In this document: positions 8,085 to 16,977 of the stretch, piece after piece
Numbering within the stretch: the first letter of the stretch is position 1
Layout of the letters: each line of letters starts with the position of its first letter
DNA from: Flavimaribacter sediminis
Lineage (GTDB): Bacteria > Pseudomonadota > Alphaproteobacteria > Rhizobiales > Rhizobiaceae
DNA: 64,000 bases
Assembly (NCBI RefSeq): GCF_019492055.1
Contig: NZ_JAICBX010000001.1
Span: forward strand, 1,364,001-1,428,000
Direction: 5' to 3'
Program-made: the position numbers and the translations under genes
Notes under the pieces: model-generated
Told to the model about the DNA's origin: nothing
The model's input: the letters and a program-made list of their open reading frames with translations, nothing else
Database searches by the model: none

Positions 8085-10115
8085 ATGGGAGTGATGCAGG
8101 TATCGAGCTTTGCGGCAGGGCAGTGGATTGCGCCTTCCGGAACAACATCCAAATTATATTCTGCCGCAAATGGCCAGATGATCGGAGAGGCTGGCTGCGA
8201 CAGTCTTGATTTCCAGCAGATGCTGGATTTCGCGCGGGACAAGGGCGGTCCGGCGCTCAGAAAGATGACCTTCCATGATCGCGCGAGAATGCTTAAGGCC
8301 CTGGCGCTTTATCTCAACGAGCGCCGTGACGGGCTCTATGCGTTGTCTCATATGACCGGGGCGACTTTGGCCGACAGCCGCATCGATATCGATGGCGGTA
8401 TTGGCACGCTGCTGGTCTATGCGTCGAAGGGCCGGCGTGAAATGCCCGCTGATCAGGTCTATGTCGATGGCGAAACCGAAATGCTGTCGCGGGAGGGTAC
8501 ATTTATCGGGCGACATGTCTGCACCCCGTTGACCGGCGCTGCGGTCCACATAAACGCATTCAATTTTCCGGTCTGGGGCATGCTTGAAAAGCTGGCGCCC
8601 ACATTGCTCGCCGGAGTGCCGGCAATCGTCAAACCGGCGACGGCCACCTGCTGGCTGACCGAGGCCTGTTTCAAGCTGATGATTGAAAGCGGCGTATTGC
8701 CGGAAGGGTCGATCCAGTTGATATCCGGCCGGACGGGTGATCTGCTCGACCGGCTCGACAGCCGGGACGTTGTCAGTTTTACCGGATCCGCGGCGACTGC
8801 GCTGTCTCTGCGGTCGAAGAACAATATATTGGCAAACTCTGTTCGGTTCACGGCAGAGCAGGACAGCCTCAACGCTTCAGTCCTCGGAACGGACATCGAT
8901 CCCGGCACGCCGGATTTTGATATTTTCATCAAGGAAGCGGCGACCGAGATCACCACCAAGGCCGGCCAGAAATGCACGGCGATAAGGCGGATCATCGCGC
9001 CTGCGTCGCGGATTGATGCTGTTGTGGAAGCCCTGACAAAGCGGCTGGAAGCCGTCACCATCGGCGATCCCGCGCTCAAGGAATCAAGAATGGGAGCGCT
9101 CGCTTCTGCAGCGCAAAAACGCGATACGCTGGAAAACGCCGCGCGGATCGGCGTGGAGTGCGAGCGCGTCTTCGGTGACGAAGAGGCGCCGGAACTGACC
9201 GGCGTCGGTGTCGAGTACGGCTATTATCTGAAACCCATGCTCTTCGTCTGCAATGATCCAGACGCCGCCAAGGCGGTCCACGAGGTCGAAGCCTTTGGCC
9301 CCGTATCAACCGTCATGGGATATCGCGACGCCGAACACGCCATCGCGCTTGCAAACCGCGGCGGCGGGTCTCTGGTCGCCTCCGTCGTCACGCGCGATCC
9401 GCAGACGGCGCGGGAATTCGTCCTTGGGGCGGGGGCCTCCCACGGCCGGATCTACTTCAACAACGGGGATTCCGCGAAGGAAGCGACAGGTCACGGTTCG
9501 CCCTTGCCGCACATGGTTCATGGCGGTCCAGGCAGGGCGGGCGGCGGCGAGGAGCTTGGCGGCGTGCGCGGGGTCATGCATTACATGCAGCGCACCGCGA
9601 TCCAGGCAAGCCCGGATCTGATGACCGGGATCACCGGAAATTGGTTCCGGGGCTCGAAGGAAATCACCGCACCGGCGCATCCCTTTACCCGGAGTTTTGG
9701 CGAACTTCAGATTGGCGAGACTATTCATACCCCGTCGCGGGAAGTCACGCTGGAGGATATCGAGCACTTTGCCAGTTTCACCGGCGATACCTTCTATGCG
9801 CATATGGATGAGGCGGCGGCGAAGGCGAACCCGTTCTTTCCCGGTCGCGTCGCGCACGGCTATCTGCTGTTGAGCTTCGCCGCCGGTCTCTTCGTGGAGC
9901 CGAATCCCGGTCCGGTATTGGCGAACACAGGGTTGAACAGCCTGAGTTTTCAAAAGCCTGTCAGTCCCGGTGATGCGATATCGGTTCGTCTCACGGTCAA
10001 GCGTAAGACGCCGCGCAATGAAGAGTATGGAGAAGTTGCCTGGGATGTCGTGCTGACCAATCAGGACGGAGAGCAGGTGGCGGAGTACGAATTGCTGACG
10101 ATGGTTTCCCTCTGA
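8085..10115 (+). CDS. paaZ: bifunctional oxepin-CoA hydrolase / aldehyde dehydrogenase PaaZ
   Basis: A 676-residue two-domain enzyme of phenylacetate catabolism. Residues about 1-520 form an aldehyde dehydrogenase with the catalytic cysteine at about 297 (AGQKCTAIRR) and general base Glu at about 258. Residues about 540-676 form a MaoC-like R-hydratase with DTFYAHMDEAAA and FPGRVAHGYLLLS. The hydratase half opens the oxepin-CoA ring and the dehydrogenase half oxidises the resulting semialdehyde. Start ATG 8085 is preceded by GGGAGGA. It stands apart from other paa genes, which begin 54 kb downstream, but shares their operator type. Confidence 0.95.
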   Translation: MGVMQVSSFAAGQWIAPSGTTSKLYSAANGQMIGEAGCDSLDFQQMLDFARDKGGPALRKMTFHDRARMLKALALYLNERRDGLYALSHMTGATLADSRIDIDGGIGTLLVYASKGRREMPADQVYVDGETEMLSREGTFIGRHVCTPLTGAAVHINAFNFPVWGMLEKLAPTLLAGVPAIVKPATATCWLTEACFKLMIESGVLPEGSIQLISGRTGDLLDRLDSRDVVSFTGSAATALSLRSKNNILANSVRFTAEQDSLNASVLGTDIDPGTPDFDIFIKEAATEITTKAGQKCTAIRRIIAPASRIDAVVEALTKRLEAVTIGDPALKESRMGALASAAQKRDTLENAARIGVECERVFGDEEAPELTGVGVEYGYYLKPMLFVCNDPDAAKAVHEVEAFGPVSTVMGYRDAEHAIALANRGGGSLVASVVTRDPQTAREFVLGAGASHGRIYFNNGDSAKEATGHGSPLPHMVHGGPGRAGGGEELGGVRGVMHYMQRTAIQASPDLMTGITGNWFRGSKEITAPAHPFTRSFGELQIGETIHTPSREVTLEDIEHFASFTGDTFYAHMDEAAAKANPFFPGRVAHGYLLLSFAAGLFVEPNPGPVLANTGLNSLSFQKPVSPGDAISVRLTVKRKTPRNEEYGEVAWDVVLTNQDGEQVAEYELLTMVSL

Positions 10116-10157
10116 ATTTGCGTTGTCAAAGTTGCTGGCGTCGCCGATACTGCCGCG

Positions 10158-10598
10158 ATGTGCGCACTGTCATCCGAAACGCATGAAGGCGGGTGCTTCT
10201 GCGGGGCGATCCGGTACAGGACGCTCGGCAAACCTGACCGTGTTTCCCTGTGCTCCTGCGAGTGGTGCACGAAGCGAACCGGCAGCGCCTTCGGGATTTC
10301 AGTCTATTTCCCGGAGGATCACATCGCCTTCTTTGGGGAAGACTGGAAGACCTTCCGGTTGACGTCCGACGCCGGGCGTTGGCTTGAAACCCGGTTTTGT
10401 GGAAATTGCGGCACGACTGTTGGCTGGACGCTCGAATTCCTGCCCGGCCACTGCGGCGTTGCCGGAGGCACCTTCGACAATCCAAAATTCTGGTATACGC
10501 CCGAACGATACGGTTTCGCCCGCTCCAAGCCAGACTGGCTGGAGGTTCCGGACGGTCTCCACGTTTTTCAGGCAATGCCCGGATCGCCGAATGAGTGA
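10158..10598 (+). CDS. GFA family (CENP-V/GFA) zinc protein
   Basis: A 146-residue protein with the GFA zinc-binding pattern: GGCFCGAIRY near residue 11, CSCEWCTKR near 32, and FCGNCGTTVGW near 80. These cysteines bind two zinc ions. The family was named after a glutathione-dependent formaldehyde-activating enzyme, but most members have no proven reaction. It follows paaZ by 42 bases on the same strand and may be read with it. It converges on the lipoprotein gene. Confidence 0.85.
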   Translation: MCALSSETHEGGCFCGAIRYRTLGKPDRVSLCSCEWCTKRTGSAFGISVYFPEDHIAFFGEDWKTFRLTSDAGRWLETRFCGNCGTTVGWTLEFLPGHCGVAGGTFDNPKFWYTPERYGFARSKPDWLEVPDGLHVFQAMPGSPNE

Positions 10599-10608
10599 TA
10601 AGGACGGC

Positions 10609-11868
10609 TCAGCCGCCGAAGGGGCCGAGCAACATAAGTGATTGCGGACCATAGACGGCCGACCATTCATCCATGATTTCTCTGACCAGAGGCAGGTTCC
10701 AGCCGGCTTCAGCCCAAAGCGGTGGGTTGAACTCCACATCGGTCTGCCATCTGCGCATTGCGGCGAGGGCGGCTTCCGGAGCGTCGATGTTGGAGAGGTT
10801 GGCGATCAACACGAGAGCGTTCGCCGAACCCTTCGCAGAGGCCGGAGACCAGGCAAGGAGGAACGGGCCGCGTCCGTCGATTTCAATTCCGGTCAGTTCC
10901 GCTTCGTAAATCGCCTGGTCCGCAGTTGCTGCGCCATAGTTCAGCACGGCGGTTTCGCATTTTTCGACGTCATTCAGTCTGGAAAGGGCGTCTGTATCCA
11001 CGGAAGCCGACACCGGCCAGACGGTCGCCATGCGGGGCGCCGACGCCGGCAAGCCTTGCACAGGCTCATGCTTTCCGCTCTCGACATAGGCTGCACAGAA
11101 TTGCGCCAGTCTCTCCGGGTTTCGTCTTGCCGTATCCAGAGGAAACGCCACCAGTCCATAAGCGGCAAAGCGGTCATCCGGACCGGCCTCCGGTTTCATG
11201 TAGACACGCGCCGAAGGCGCCGGAGCGATTATGGTTTCCCGACGGGACTGGACTTCTTCCTTTTCCTGCGCGGAGATTTGTTTCGTCACACGGCCGGTTC
11301 GCTTGTCAACAACCGTCGTTTTCACGACCGTGTCGGTGCGTTCACGGATTTCTTCCGTTTCGGCGACAACGCCCGTGCCGGTGTCGGCGATGACAGTGTC
11401 GATATCTTCCTCGGTCGTGATAGTTTCCTCGACACGTTCGACAATTGCTTCCGGCGTTTCGACGATTTCGACGGTTGAATCCGTCTTGCCCGGCGTTTCG
11501 GTCACGCGCACGGCTTCGACAATTTCTTCGGATGCAGGCTCCTCAGGCGATTTCTCAGCGGCCATCTCGGTGGCAGCCATTTTGGATGGATTCACAGATT
11601 CTTCCACTGTGTCGGAGCCCGCGACAGTTGTTGTCGTCGATTGAGTCTCGGTCTCGACTTCAGGCTCAGCGCCGGCCGCCAGCGTAGCCTTCGAGCCCTC
11701 ATCCTGGGTTGCCGGCGTCTCCGCTGATGCGACTTGTGAAGGCGTCGTCCTTACGGGCGGCGCAGACTGTGCGGTCGTTGCGGAATTGTGGCTGCTGCAG
11801 CCGTGCAAAACGGCGCTTCCAGCCAGAAGCAAGGCGGTCGTCAAAAGATATTTTGAACCATGCGCCAC
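10609..11868 (-). CDS. hypothetical lipoprotein with Thr/Glu-rich region
   Basis: A 419-residue protein of unknown function. The N-terminus is a lipoprotein signal ending in LHGC, so the Cys near residue 22 would be lipidated. Residues about 30-210 are low-complexity and rich in Thr, Glu and Val, with many TEE/ETI/VVE segments; this looks like an extended, acidic spacer. Residues about 225-419 look globular. I chose the GTG at 11866-11868, preceded by GGGGGA; the longer open frame upstream has no ribosome site and would bury the signal. Divergent from the LprI-like gene. Confidence 0.7.
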   Translation of the reverse strand: MAHGSKYLLTTALLLAGSAVLHGCSSHNSATTAQSAPPVRTTPSQVASAETPATQDEGSKATLAAGAEPEVETETQSTTTTVAGSDTVEESVNPSKMAATEMAAEKSPEEPASEEIVEAVRVTETPGKTDSTVEIVETPEAIVERVEETITTEEDIDTVIADTGTGVVAETEEIRERTDTVVKTTVVDKRTGRVTKQISAQEKEEVQSRRETIIAPAPSARVYMKPEAGPDDRFAAYGLVAFPLDTARRNPERLAQFCAAYVESGKHEPVQGLPASAPRMATVWPVSASVDTDALSRLNDVEKCETAVLNYGAATADQAIYEAELTGIEIDGRGPFLLAWSPASAKGSANALVLIANLSNIDAPEAALAAMRRWQTDVEFNPPLWAEAGWNLPLVREIMDEWSAVYGPQSLMLLGPFGG

Positions 11869-11965
11869 TGGACCGTCCCCCGGTTGTATCCAGATGTTTG
11901 TGCATTCCGTCTTTCCTATAGTATGGCAAGTCTCGCGTTTCCGCAATCGAGGAGAAAACAGGACA

Positions 11966-12343
11966 ATGAACACCGACACAATCCATTCACTGGCATGCCT
12001 GACAATTGCGATCGTATGGACAATGCTGTCTCTGTCTGGCGCATCGCTTGCTGCGAGTTTCGACTGCGCCAAAGCGGCGGCGCCGGATGAAAAGGCCATT
12101 TGCGCCAATCCCGATCTGTCGGCGCTCGATTCCGAAATGGCTGGATTGTATTACGGCTACAAGGCCTTGCCGCTGCTTATGGGCGCCAGCGGCATCCGTC
12201 AGGACGAGGCGGAGGCATTCCTGAAACAACGGTCCGGCTGCGGTTCGGACGTCTCCTGCCTGCGTTCGGCCTACACCCAACGCATCAGTGCTCTGAAATC
12301 GGATATCACCGAAGGCGTGAAGAATTACTGCGTCGGAAACTGA
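11966..12343 (+). CDS. LprI/DUF1311-like exported protein
   Basis: A 125-residue protein with a signal peptide at about 1-31 (ending SGASLAAS) and a DUF1311/LprI core: FDCAKAAAPDEKAICANPDLSALDSEMA, then paired cysteines in GCGSDVSCLRSAY. LprI of mycobacteria inhibits lysozyme; most members remain untested. The short Cys-rich fold fits a disulfide-bonded periplasmic protein. The ATG at 11966 is chosen because it starts the signal peptide directly. Stops converge with the TPR gene 10 bases apart. Confidence 0.8.
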   Translation: MNTDTIHSLACLTIAIVWTMLSLSGASLAASFDCAKAAAPDEKAICANPDLSALDSEMAGLYYGYKALPLLMGASGIRQDEAEAFLKQRSGCGSDVSCLRSAYTQRISALKSDITEGVKNYCVGN

Positions 12344-12353
12344 CCGGAATTCA

Positions 12354-14285
12354 TTACTTGTCTTCAAGCAACAACTCACCTGCGCGGAGATAGTCTGACT
12401 GCGCCTTTTCCATCCTGCCGATCTTTTCGTAGGCCGCCGCCCGGCTCAGAATGGTCTGGTAATCGTCAGGCTCCAGTTCCAGGGCGCGATTGTAATCGTC
12501 TATCGCCAGGGCGAATTCCTGGCCGTCGAAATAGGCGTTTCCGCGATAGGTGTAGGCAAGTTGGAAATCGGGCGCGAGGGCGATCGCCTGCGTGAGGTCT
12601 CTGATCGCCTCCCGGTCGGATTTCTCGATCCGATAGGACCAGCCCCGCATGAAATAGACGTGGGCGGTGTTCTCGCCCAGAGAGATGGCTTTGTCGAAGG
12701 TTTCGAGCGCTTGCCGCACATTCTGGGTGTCAAACTCGACAAGGCCGAGAACGTAGTAGGCGCCGGAAACAGTCGGATCGAGTTCCAGCACCTTTTCGAT
12801 ATCGCTCCGGGCATGATCGTAGTCGCCCGTATCGTGATAGGCGCTGGCGCGCTCCAGGTAGGACTCGACGTAGTCATCCCTGACGGCAATCGCCGAAGTA
12901 TAGTATTCGATGGCCTTTTCGTAGCGCGCCTGGGCGTGGAGAACATTGCCCTGCGCAACGAGATAGTCAGGATCTTCCGGCTGCAACAGGGCGCCTTTGG
13001 CGAAATCCGCGAACGCCAGCGCATAGCGGCCGGCGCGATAGTGGATATATCCGCGATTGAACATCGCGCTCGACAAGGCAGGTTCGAGCCTGAGCGCCGT
13101 GTTGTAGTCCGCGAGGGCGGCTTCGTCGTCGCCCAGTTCGGCGTGAATGAAGGCGCGTCTGAAGTAGTAGCGGGATTGTTTCTCATCGAGCGCGAGCGCC
13201 TTGTCTATATCTGAAAGCGCGGCGCGCACGTCTCCCGCGCTGTCCAGCAATTCAGCGCGGTAGAAAAACGCCTCGTGGTAGTTTTCGTCGTTCTGGACGG
13301 TCCTGCTGAAATGCTCGACGGCCTTCTCCAAATCGCCGGCGTCCTTGTAGAGAAGGCCGCGATTGAAATAGGCGGTTGCGTAATGCGGATCGATCCGAAT
13401 GGCCGCGTCGTAATCCATCGCCGCCAAATCCTGCAGACCGCTGCGTTCATAGGTTACGCCGCGATTGTTGTGGTAGGAGGCGACGGGTTCCAGGCCAATC
13501 GCCCGGTCATAAGCCGTAATGGCGAGACGGTACTCGTCGATTTCGCCATAGGCGTCGCCGAGTTTCGCCAGGCAGGAATGATTTTCCGGCTCCATATCAA
13601 TGGCTTGCTTGTATGACTTCGCGGCTTCGTCGAAGCGATCCATGCCAAACATCAGATCGGCGAAGCTTTCCTTGTAGTAGGATACGTCCGGCTCGATCTC
13701 GGACGCCTTCTTGAGATCGATCATGGCCAGCATGTCATCGCCGAGCTCGTGATGCGCCCAGCCGCGACTGTCATAGGCGGCGGCGAATTTCGGGTAGAGG
13801 CGAATGGCTTCGTCATAATCAGGAATGGCCTTGCGATAATCTTCGGCGAAGAAACGGGCTTCTCCACGCCGGAAATAAACGTCGGCGTCATGCGGATCGA
13901 TCGCGGCCGCCAGCGTAAAGTCGGCTATCGCCTTCTGATATTCCTCCAGGGAGTAATGCGCCAGGCCGCGATGGTAGAGAACAAAGAAATAGCGTTCATT
14001 GTCCTCTAACGCCTTGTTGAAGTCCTCGATCGCCTGGCGGTACTGGCCGCGATCCAGACGATATTTGCCGCGGCGGGCGAATTCATACGGGGTCTTTGGT
14101 CCGATCTGATAAGCTTCGTCGCCACGCTCGCGCTCCATGCGGTCGATCTCGCGGCTGGAGGGCGACTCCGCGAGCCAAAACCGGCTTTCGGCGTCGCCAG
14201 GCGGGGCGGTTAAGAAAAACGCTGACAGAAAGCCGAGAACAAGAGGTGTCATGCCGATGCAACTGCGATTGAAGCCTGTCCGCAA
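12354..14285 (-). CDS. large exported TPR-repeat protein
   Basis: A 643-residue protein with a probable signal peptide (residues 1-32, RTGFNRSCIGMTPLVLGFLS) and then roughly seventeen tandem 34-residue tetratricopeptide repeats from about 65 to the end. Repeat cores such as FNRGLLYKDAGDLEKAVEHF and AYDSRGWAHHELGDDMLAMI are plain. It should form a superhelical scaffold in the periplasm or at the inner membrane; no partner is known. The first codon used is TTG, which gives a positively charged n-region; ATG at 14252 would start inside the signal and lacks a ribosome site. Confidence 0.8.
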   Translation of the reverse strand: MRTGFNRSCIGMTPLVLGFLSAFFLTAPPGDAESRFWLAESPSSREIDRMERERGDEAYQIGPKTPYEFARRGKYRLDRGQYRQAIEDFNKALEDNERYFFVLYHRGLAHYSLEEYQKAIADFTLAAAIDPHDADVYFRRGEARFFAEDYRKAIPDYDEAIRLYPKFAAAYDSRGWAHHELGDDMLAMIDLKKASEIEPDVSYYKESFADLMFGMDRFDEAAKSYKQAIDMEPENHSCLAKLGDAYGEIDEYRLAITAYDRAIGLEPVASYHNNRGVTYERSGLQDLAAMDYDAAIRIDPHYATAYFNRGLLYKDAGDLEKAVEHFSRTVQNDENYHEAFFYRAELLDSAGDVRAALSDIDKALALDEKQSRYYFRRAFIHAELGDDEAALADYNTALRLEPALSSAMFNRGYIHYRAGRYALAFADFAKGALLQPEDPDYLVAQGNVLHAQARYEKAIEYYTSAIAVRDDYVESYLERASAYHDTGDYDHARSDIEKVLELDPTVSGAYYVLGLVEFDTQNVRQALETFDKAISLGENTAHVYFMRGWSYRIEKSDREAIRDLTQAIALAPDFQLAYTYRGNAYFDGQEFALAIDDYNRALELEPDDYQTILSRAAAYEKIGRMEKAQSDYLRAGELLLEDK

Positions 14286-14446
14286 TTGAACCGTAGTCGA
14301 CGATCCGTTTCAACTGCAAATACGCGCGTCGCCGCTGCGTCTCGCCTGATGGGCTCCGACGACGCATAATTTATGCCGGCCGCGGCGATTGCAGCAGCAT
14401 GACAATGCGGCTAGTGCAATGAATCTGTTCGGGATTTGAATGCGAA

Positions 14447-15607
14447 ATGGATCTGAGACGCACGTTAACCGTCATCTTAATTCTGCTGGCGGGTTTCTAC
14501 GCCGGCGGGCAGTTGGGCAAGATCGCGCCGGTGGTGCTGCTGCTGCGGGAGCAGCATGGCTATTCGCTGACCTATCTGGGATGGCTCACATCGCTGATCG
14601 GCCTGTTCGTGGCAGTCGCCGCGCTTCCGGTCGCCTTTGCAATTCGTTATTTCGGCGTCCGTCTGTCTCTGAACGCCGGCGCGCTGCTCTTGTTTGTCGG
14701 CGCGTTGTTCCTGTGGCCAACCACGGACCAGTTCCTGGCGCTCTTCGCGCGCGGCATTGAGGCGATCGGCTATGTGCTGGTGGTGATAGCCGCGCCGGCG
14801 GTTCTGAACGACATCGCGCCTGAACGGTTGAAGGCGCCGGCACTGGCTATTTGGGGCGGCTTCGTTCCAATCGGGTATGCGCTGGCGAACTATCAGGCTG
14901 CGGCCGTGCTTCCCGGGTTTGGACTGTCCGGTTTCTATCTCAGCATGGCGCTTGGCTACGGTCTGTTCGGCGTGCTTTCCGGTGTTCTGTTGTCGACGCT
15001 GCCGCGCGCGCAGCCAATCGCGCCTGCAGCCGAAACGACGAAAGCCAGAGGCAGGCTGCCTGCGCGAGCCTACTGGTTGGCCGGCGCATTCGGGTTTTAC
15101 GTCATAGCGTCCTTGCCCCTGTTCACCTTCCTGCCAACCTATATCGGCTTGCTTGACGACAGGCTGGCGCTCTCGGCGGCTGCAATCGCACTCTTCGTCC
15201 CCGTGGGCAATATCGGGACAGGCTTTCTTGTCGTTGGCCGTCTGCGCAGCCATACGGCCAGCCTTACGATGTTCGCTCTCGTCGCGCTCGCCCTGGGGAC
15301 GGCGGCGATATTTCTGCTCGATGCGCCTTCGGTAAAACTCGCCGGCGCAATCCTGTTTTCTCTTGCAAGCGGCGTCGTGGGGTCGGCCGTCTTTGCGACG
15401 CTTCCGGCGATTGTCCGCGATGGTCAATCGGCCTCCATCGCAATGGGCGCGATTGCGCAGACCGGAGGCGTTGGCACGGTGATCGGCCCGCCGATCGCCG
15501 GATTTGTCATCGAGGCCTACGGCTGGTCGGGCCTGAGCATCTATGTTGTCATTGTCTGCCTGCTGGGCGTCGTTTGCGCCTGGAAGGCGGTTGAGCAAAA
15601 GCGCTAG
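14447..15607 (+). CDS. MFS transporter
   Basis: A 386-residue membrane protein with about 12 hydrophobic helices in two halves joined by a charged loop near residues 188-206. The layout and length fit the major facilitator superfamily, near the CynX/NimT anion group. GFYAGGQLGKIAPVVLLL opens helix 1 and the motif-A region follows helix 2. The substrate cannot be told. It is a single gene; the operon downstream has its own promoter. Confidence 0.85.
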   Translation: MDLRRTLTVILILLAGFYAGGQLGKIAPVVLLLREQHGYSLTYLGWLTSLIGLFVAVAALPVAFAIRYFGVRLSLNAGALLLFVGALFLWPTTDQFLALFARGIEAIGYVLVVIAAPAVLNDIAPERLKAPALAIWGGFVPIGYALANYQAAAVLPGFGLSGFYLSMALGYGLFGVLSGVLLSTLPRAQPIAPAAETTKARGRLPARAYWLAGAFGFYVIASLPLFTFLPTYIGLLDDRLALSAAAIALFVPVGNIGTGFLVVGRLRSHTASLTMFALVALALGTAAIFLLDAPSVKLAGAILFSLASGVVGSAVFATLPAIVRDGQSASIAMGAIAQTGGVGTVIGPPIAGFVIEAYGWSGLSIYVVIVCLLGVVCAWKAVEQKR

Positions 15608-15674
15608 CGTCCCATCGGGAGCAATTCCTGACGCGCAATGTGTCAGTCGCCGTTGTGCGGCTTCAACTGGTTTC

Positions 15675-15689
15675 GCATAAAATTTGTGC
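15675..15689 (+). promoter_or_regulatory. candidate NtrC-type enhancer dyad
   Basis: GCATAAAATTTGTGC is an inverted repeat with one mismatch in seven pairs. Its size and GCA...TGC ends resemble NtrC half-sites (GCAC-N7-GTGC class). It lies about 90 bases upstream of the sigma-54 promoter, the distance at which enhancers act. Read by eye only. Confidence 0.4.
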
Positions 15690-15762
15690 AGCATGATGAC
15701 GGCTGCGGCGTTTCCAGCCGCCTTTCAACCCAATAAATCCGATTTTATGGCTCGATCGCGAA

Positions 15763-15780
15763 TTGGCATGGAACCTGCAT
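15763..15780 (+). promoter_or_regulatory. sigma-54 (-24/-12) promoter of the ABC/oxygenase operon
   Basis: TTGGCATGGAACCTGCAT fits the sigma-54 consensus TGGCACG-N4-TTGCA with two mismatches; the invariant GG and GC are exactly 10 bases apart. Transcription should begin near 15789, leaving a leader of about 185 bases before the binding-protein gene. In rhizobia such promoters with a GGAAC spacer are often NtrC-dependent, so control by nitrogen status is likely. Confidence 0.7.
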
Positions 15781-15789
15781 CGCCAATGT

Positions 15790-15976
15790 TGAGTAGAAGC
15801 GGTCAGGATTAACGGCAGTCCGGGACATTGCTCGGCATTAACATTGCGGAACAGGTGTCCAATGCCGTCTTCTATTTCACAAGTAAAACTCTCCCAAGAC
15901 TGCCGGGCAGGCGCTTTCAGCGTCTGCCCGGTGCTTTGGCGATGACGAAACGCCAGCAGTCACGAAAGGTAGTTCC
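15790..15976 (+). other. structured 5' leader of the ABC/oxygenase operon
   Basis: The transcribed leader contains several complementary stretches. GGACA (15823-15827) can pair with TGTCC (15856-15860), and CGGCATT (15833-15839) with AATGCCG (15861-15867); the order a-b-a'-b' allows an H-type pseudoknot or two exclusive hairpins. Further down is a very stable hairpin at 15903-15931. I do not recognise it as a known riboswitch class: the guanidine-I, SAM-II and THF core motifs are not visible. It may control the transporter in response to its ligand. Confidence 0.4.
15903..15931 (+). other. 13-bp hairpin in operon leader
   Basis: CCGGGCAG pairs with CTGCCCGG, followed by a G-T pair and CGCT/AGCG closed by a TTC loop. 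The downstream bases (TGCTTTGG) are not a clear U-tract, so it is either a weak attenuator or an RNA-stability element. It ends 45 bases before the binding-protein ATG. Confidence 0.6.
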
Positions 15977-16975
15977 ATGCTGAAACACTCAATGAAACTT
16001 TTAACCGGAGCAGCCTTGGCGGCAGTGCTGCAAGTCTCCTACGCCGGCGCGGCTGACAAGGTCGTTTACCAGCTCGACTGGTTGCCCGGCGGCGACAAGG
16101 CTCCGATCTATGTTTGCATCCAGAACGGGTTCTGCGAAGAGGAAGGCATCGAAGTCTCCATCGAACCCGGCAAGGGATCGACCGAGGCCATCACCAAGAT
16201 GGCGACCGGAACCTCGGACATCGGCACGGCCGGCATCAGCGCCCTCATGGCCGCCAAGGCCAACGAAGATGTGCCGGTGACGGCCGTCATGTCCTATTTC
16301 AACAAGGGACCGCACGCTTTCTTCGCCACCAAGGACTCCGGCATTGCAGAAGTCGCCGACGTCAAGGGCAAGAAGGTCGCGACGTCTCCCTTCACGTCCT
16401 CGAACGTGTTCCTGCCGCTGGTGCTGGACGATGTGGGATTGACGGAAGGCGACATTACGCTCACCAAGGCCGATCCGGCCGCGCTTGGTCCGATGCTGAT
16501 GACCGGCAGCGCCGACTCCGTCATCGCTTGGCTCACCAACGTGACCGTTTTCACCAACCAGGCCAAGGAGGCCGGTAAAGAACTGGTCGTGCTGCCGTGG
16601 TCGGCCGCCGGTCTCGATCTCTATGAGGCAAGCGTCCTTGCATCCGACAAGTTCCTGACTGAACGTCCGGACGTGGCGAAGCGCTTCCTCAAGGCCTACA
16701 AGAAGTCCATCGAATTCACCCGCGATAATCCGGAAGAAGCGGCCAAAGCTGTGACCGCCATGATCCCGGAAATGTCGGCCGCAGATGTCGCCGGCGGCAT
16801 CAACGACGCTTTCGTGCTGGTCTTCAACGACGTGACGGACACGGACGGATTTGGCGTGTTCGAGCCTGGCCGTCTTCAGGCGACCTGGGAACGCGTTTCG
16901 GCGTCTCAGGGTCTGGAGCCGGGCGCGCTTGATCCGGAGTCCATTGTTGACCGCAGCTACATGCCGGAGAGCTGA
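15977..16975 (+). CDS. ABC transporter substrate-binding protein (SsuA/THI5-like)
   Basis: A 332-residue periplasmic binding protein with a signal peptide (about 1-25, ending SYAGAAD). The mature start VVYQLDWLPGGDKAPIYVCI and the later GTSDIGTAGISALMAA segment are typical of the NMT1/THI5/SsuA family that binds taurine, sulfonates, nitrate, pyrimidine or riboflavin precursors. The usual GFYKEEG turn reads GFCEEEG here, so two cysteines (VCIQNGFC) sit seven residues apart at the ligand-proximal loop, which is uncommon. First gene of a four-gene operon with ATPase, permease and oxygenase. Confidence 0.9.
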   Translation: MLKHSMKLLTGAALAAVLQVSYAGAADKVVYQLDWLPGGDKAPIYVCIQNGFCEEEGIEVSIEPGKGSTEAITKMATGTSDIGTAGISALMAAKANEDVPVTAVMSYFNKGPHAFFATKDSGIAEVADVKGKKVATSPFTSSNVFLPLVLDDVGLTEGDITLTKADPAALGPMLMTGSADSVIAWLTNVTVFTNQAKEAGKELVVLPWSAAGLDLYEASVLASDKFLTERPDVAKRFLKAYKKSIEFTRDNPEEAAKAVTAMIPEMSAADVAGGINDAFVLVFNDVTDTDGFGVFEPGRLQATWERVSASQGLEPGALDPESIVDRSYMPES

Positions 16976-16977
16976 GA

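Noticed and set aside
15903-15931. Leader hairpin considered as a plain terminator of the MFS gene
   Set aside because: It lies 295 bases after the MFS stop, downstream of the sigma-54 promoter, and lacks a U-tract, so it belongs to the next transcript.
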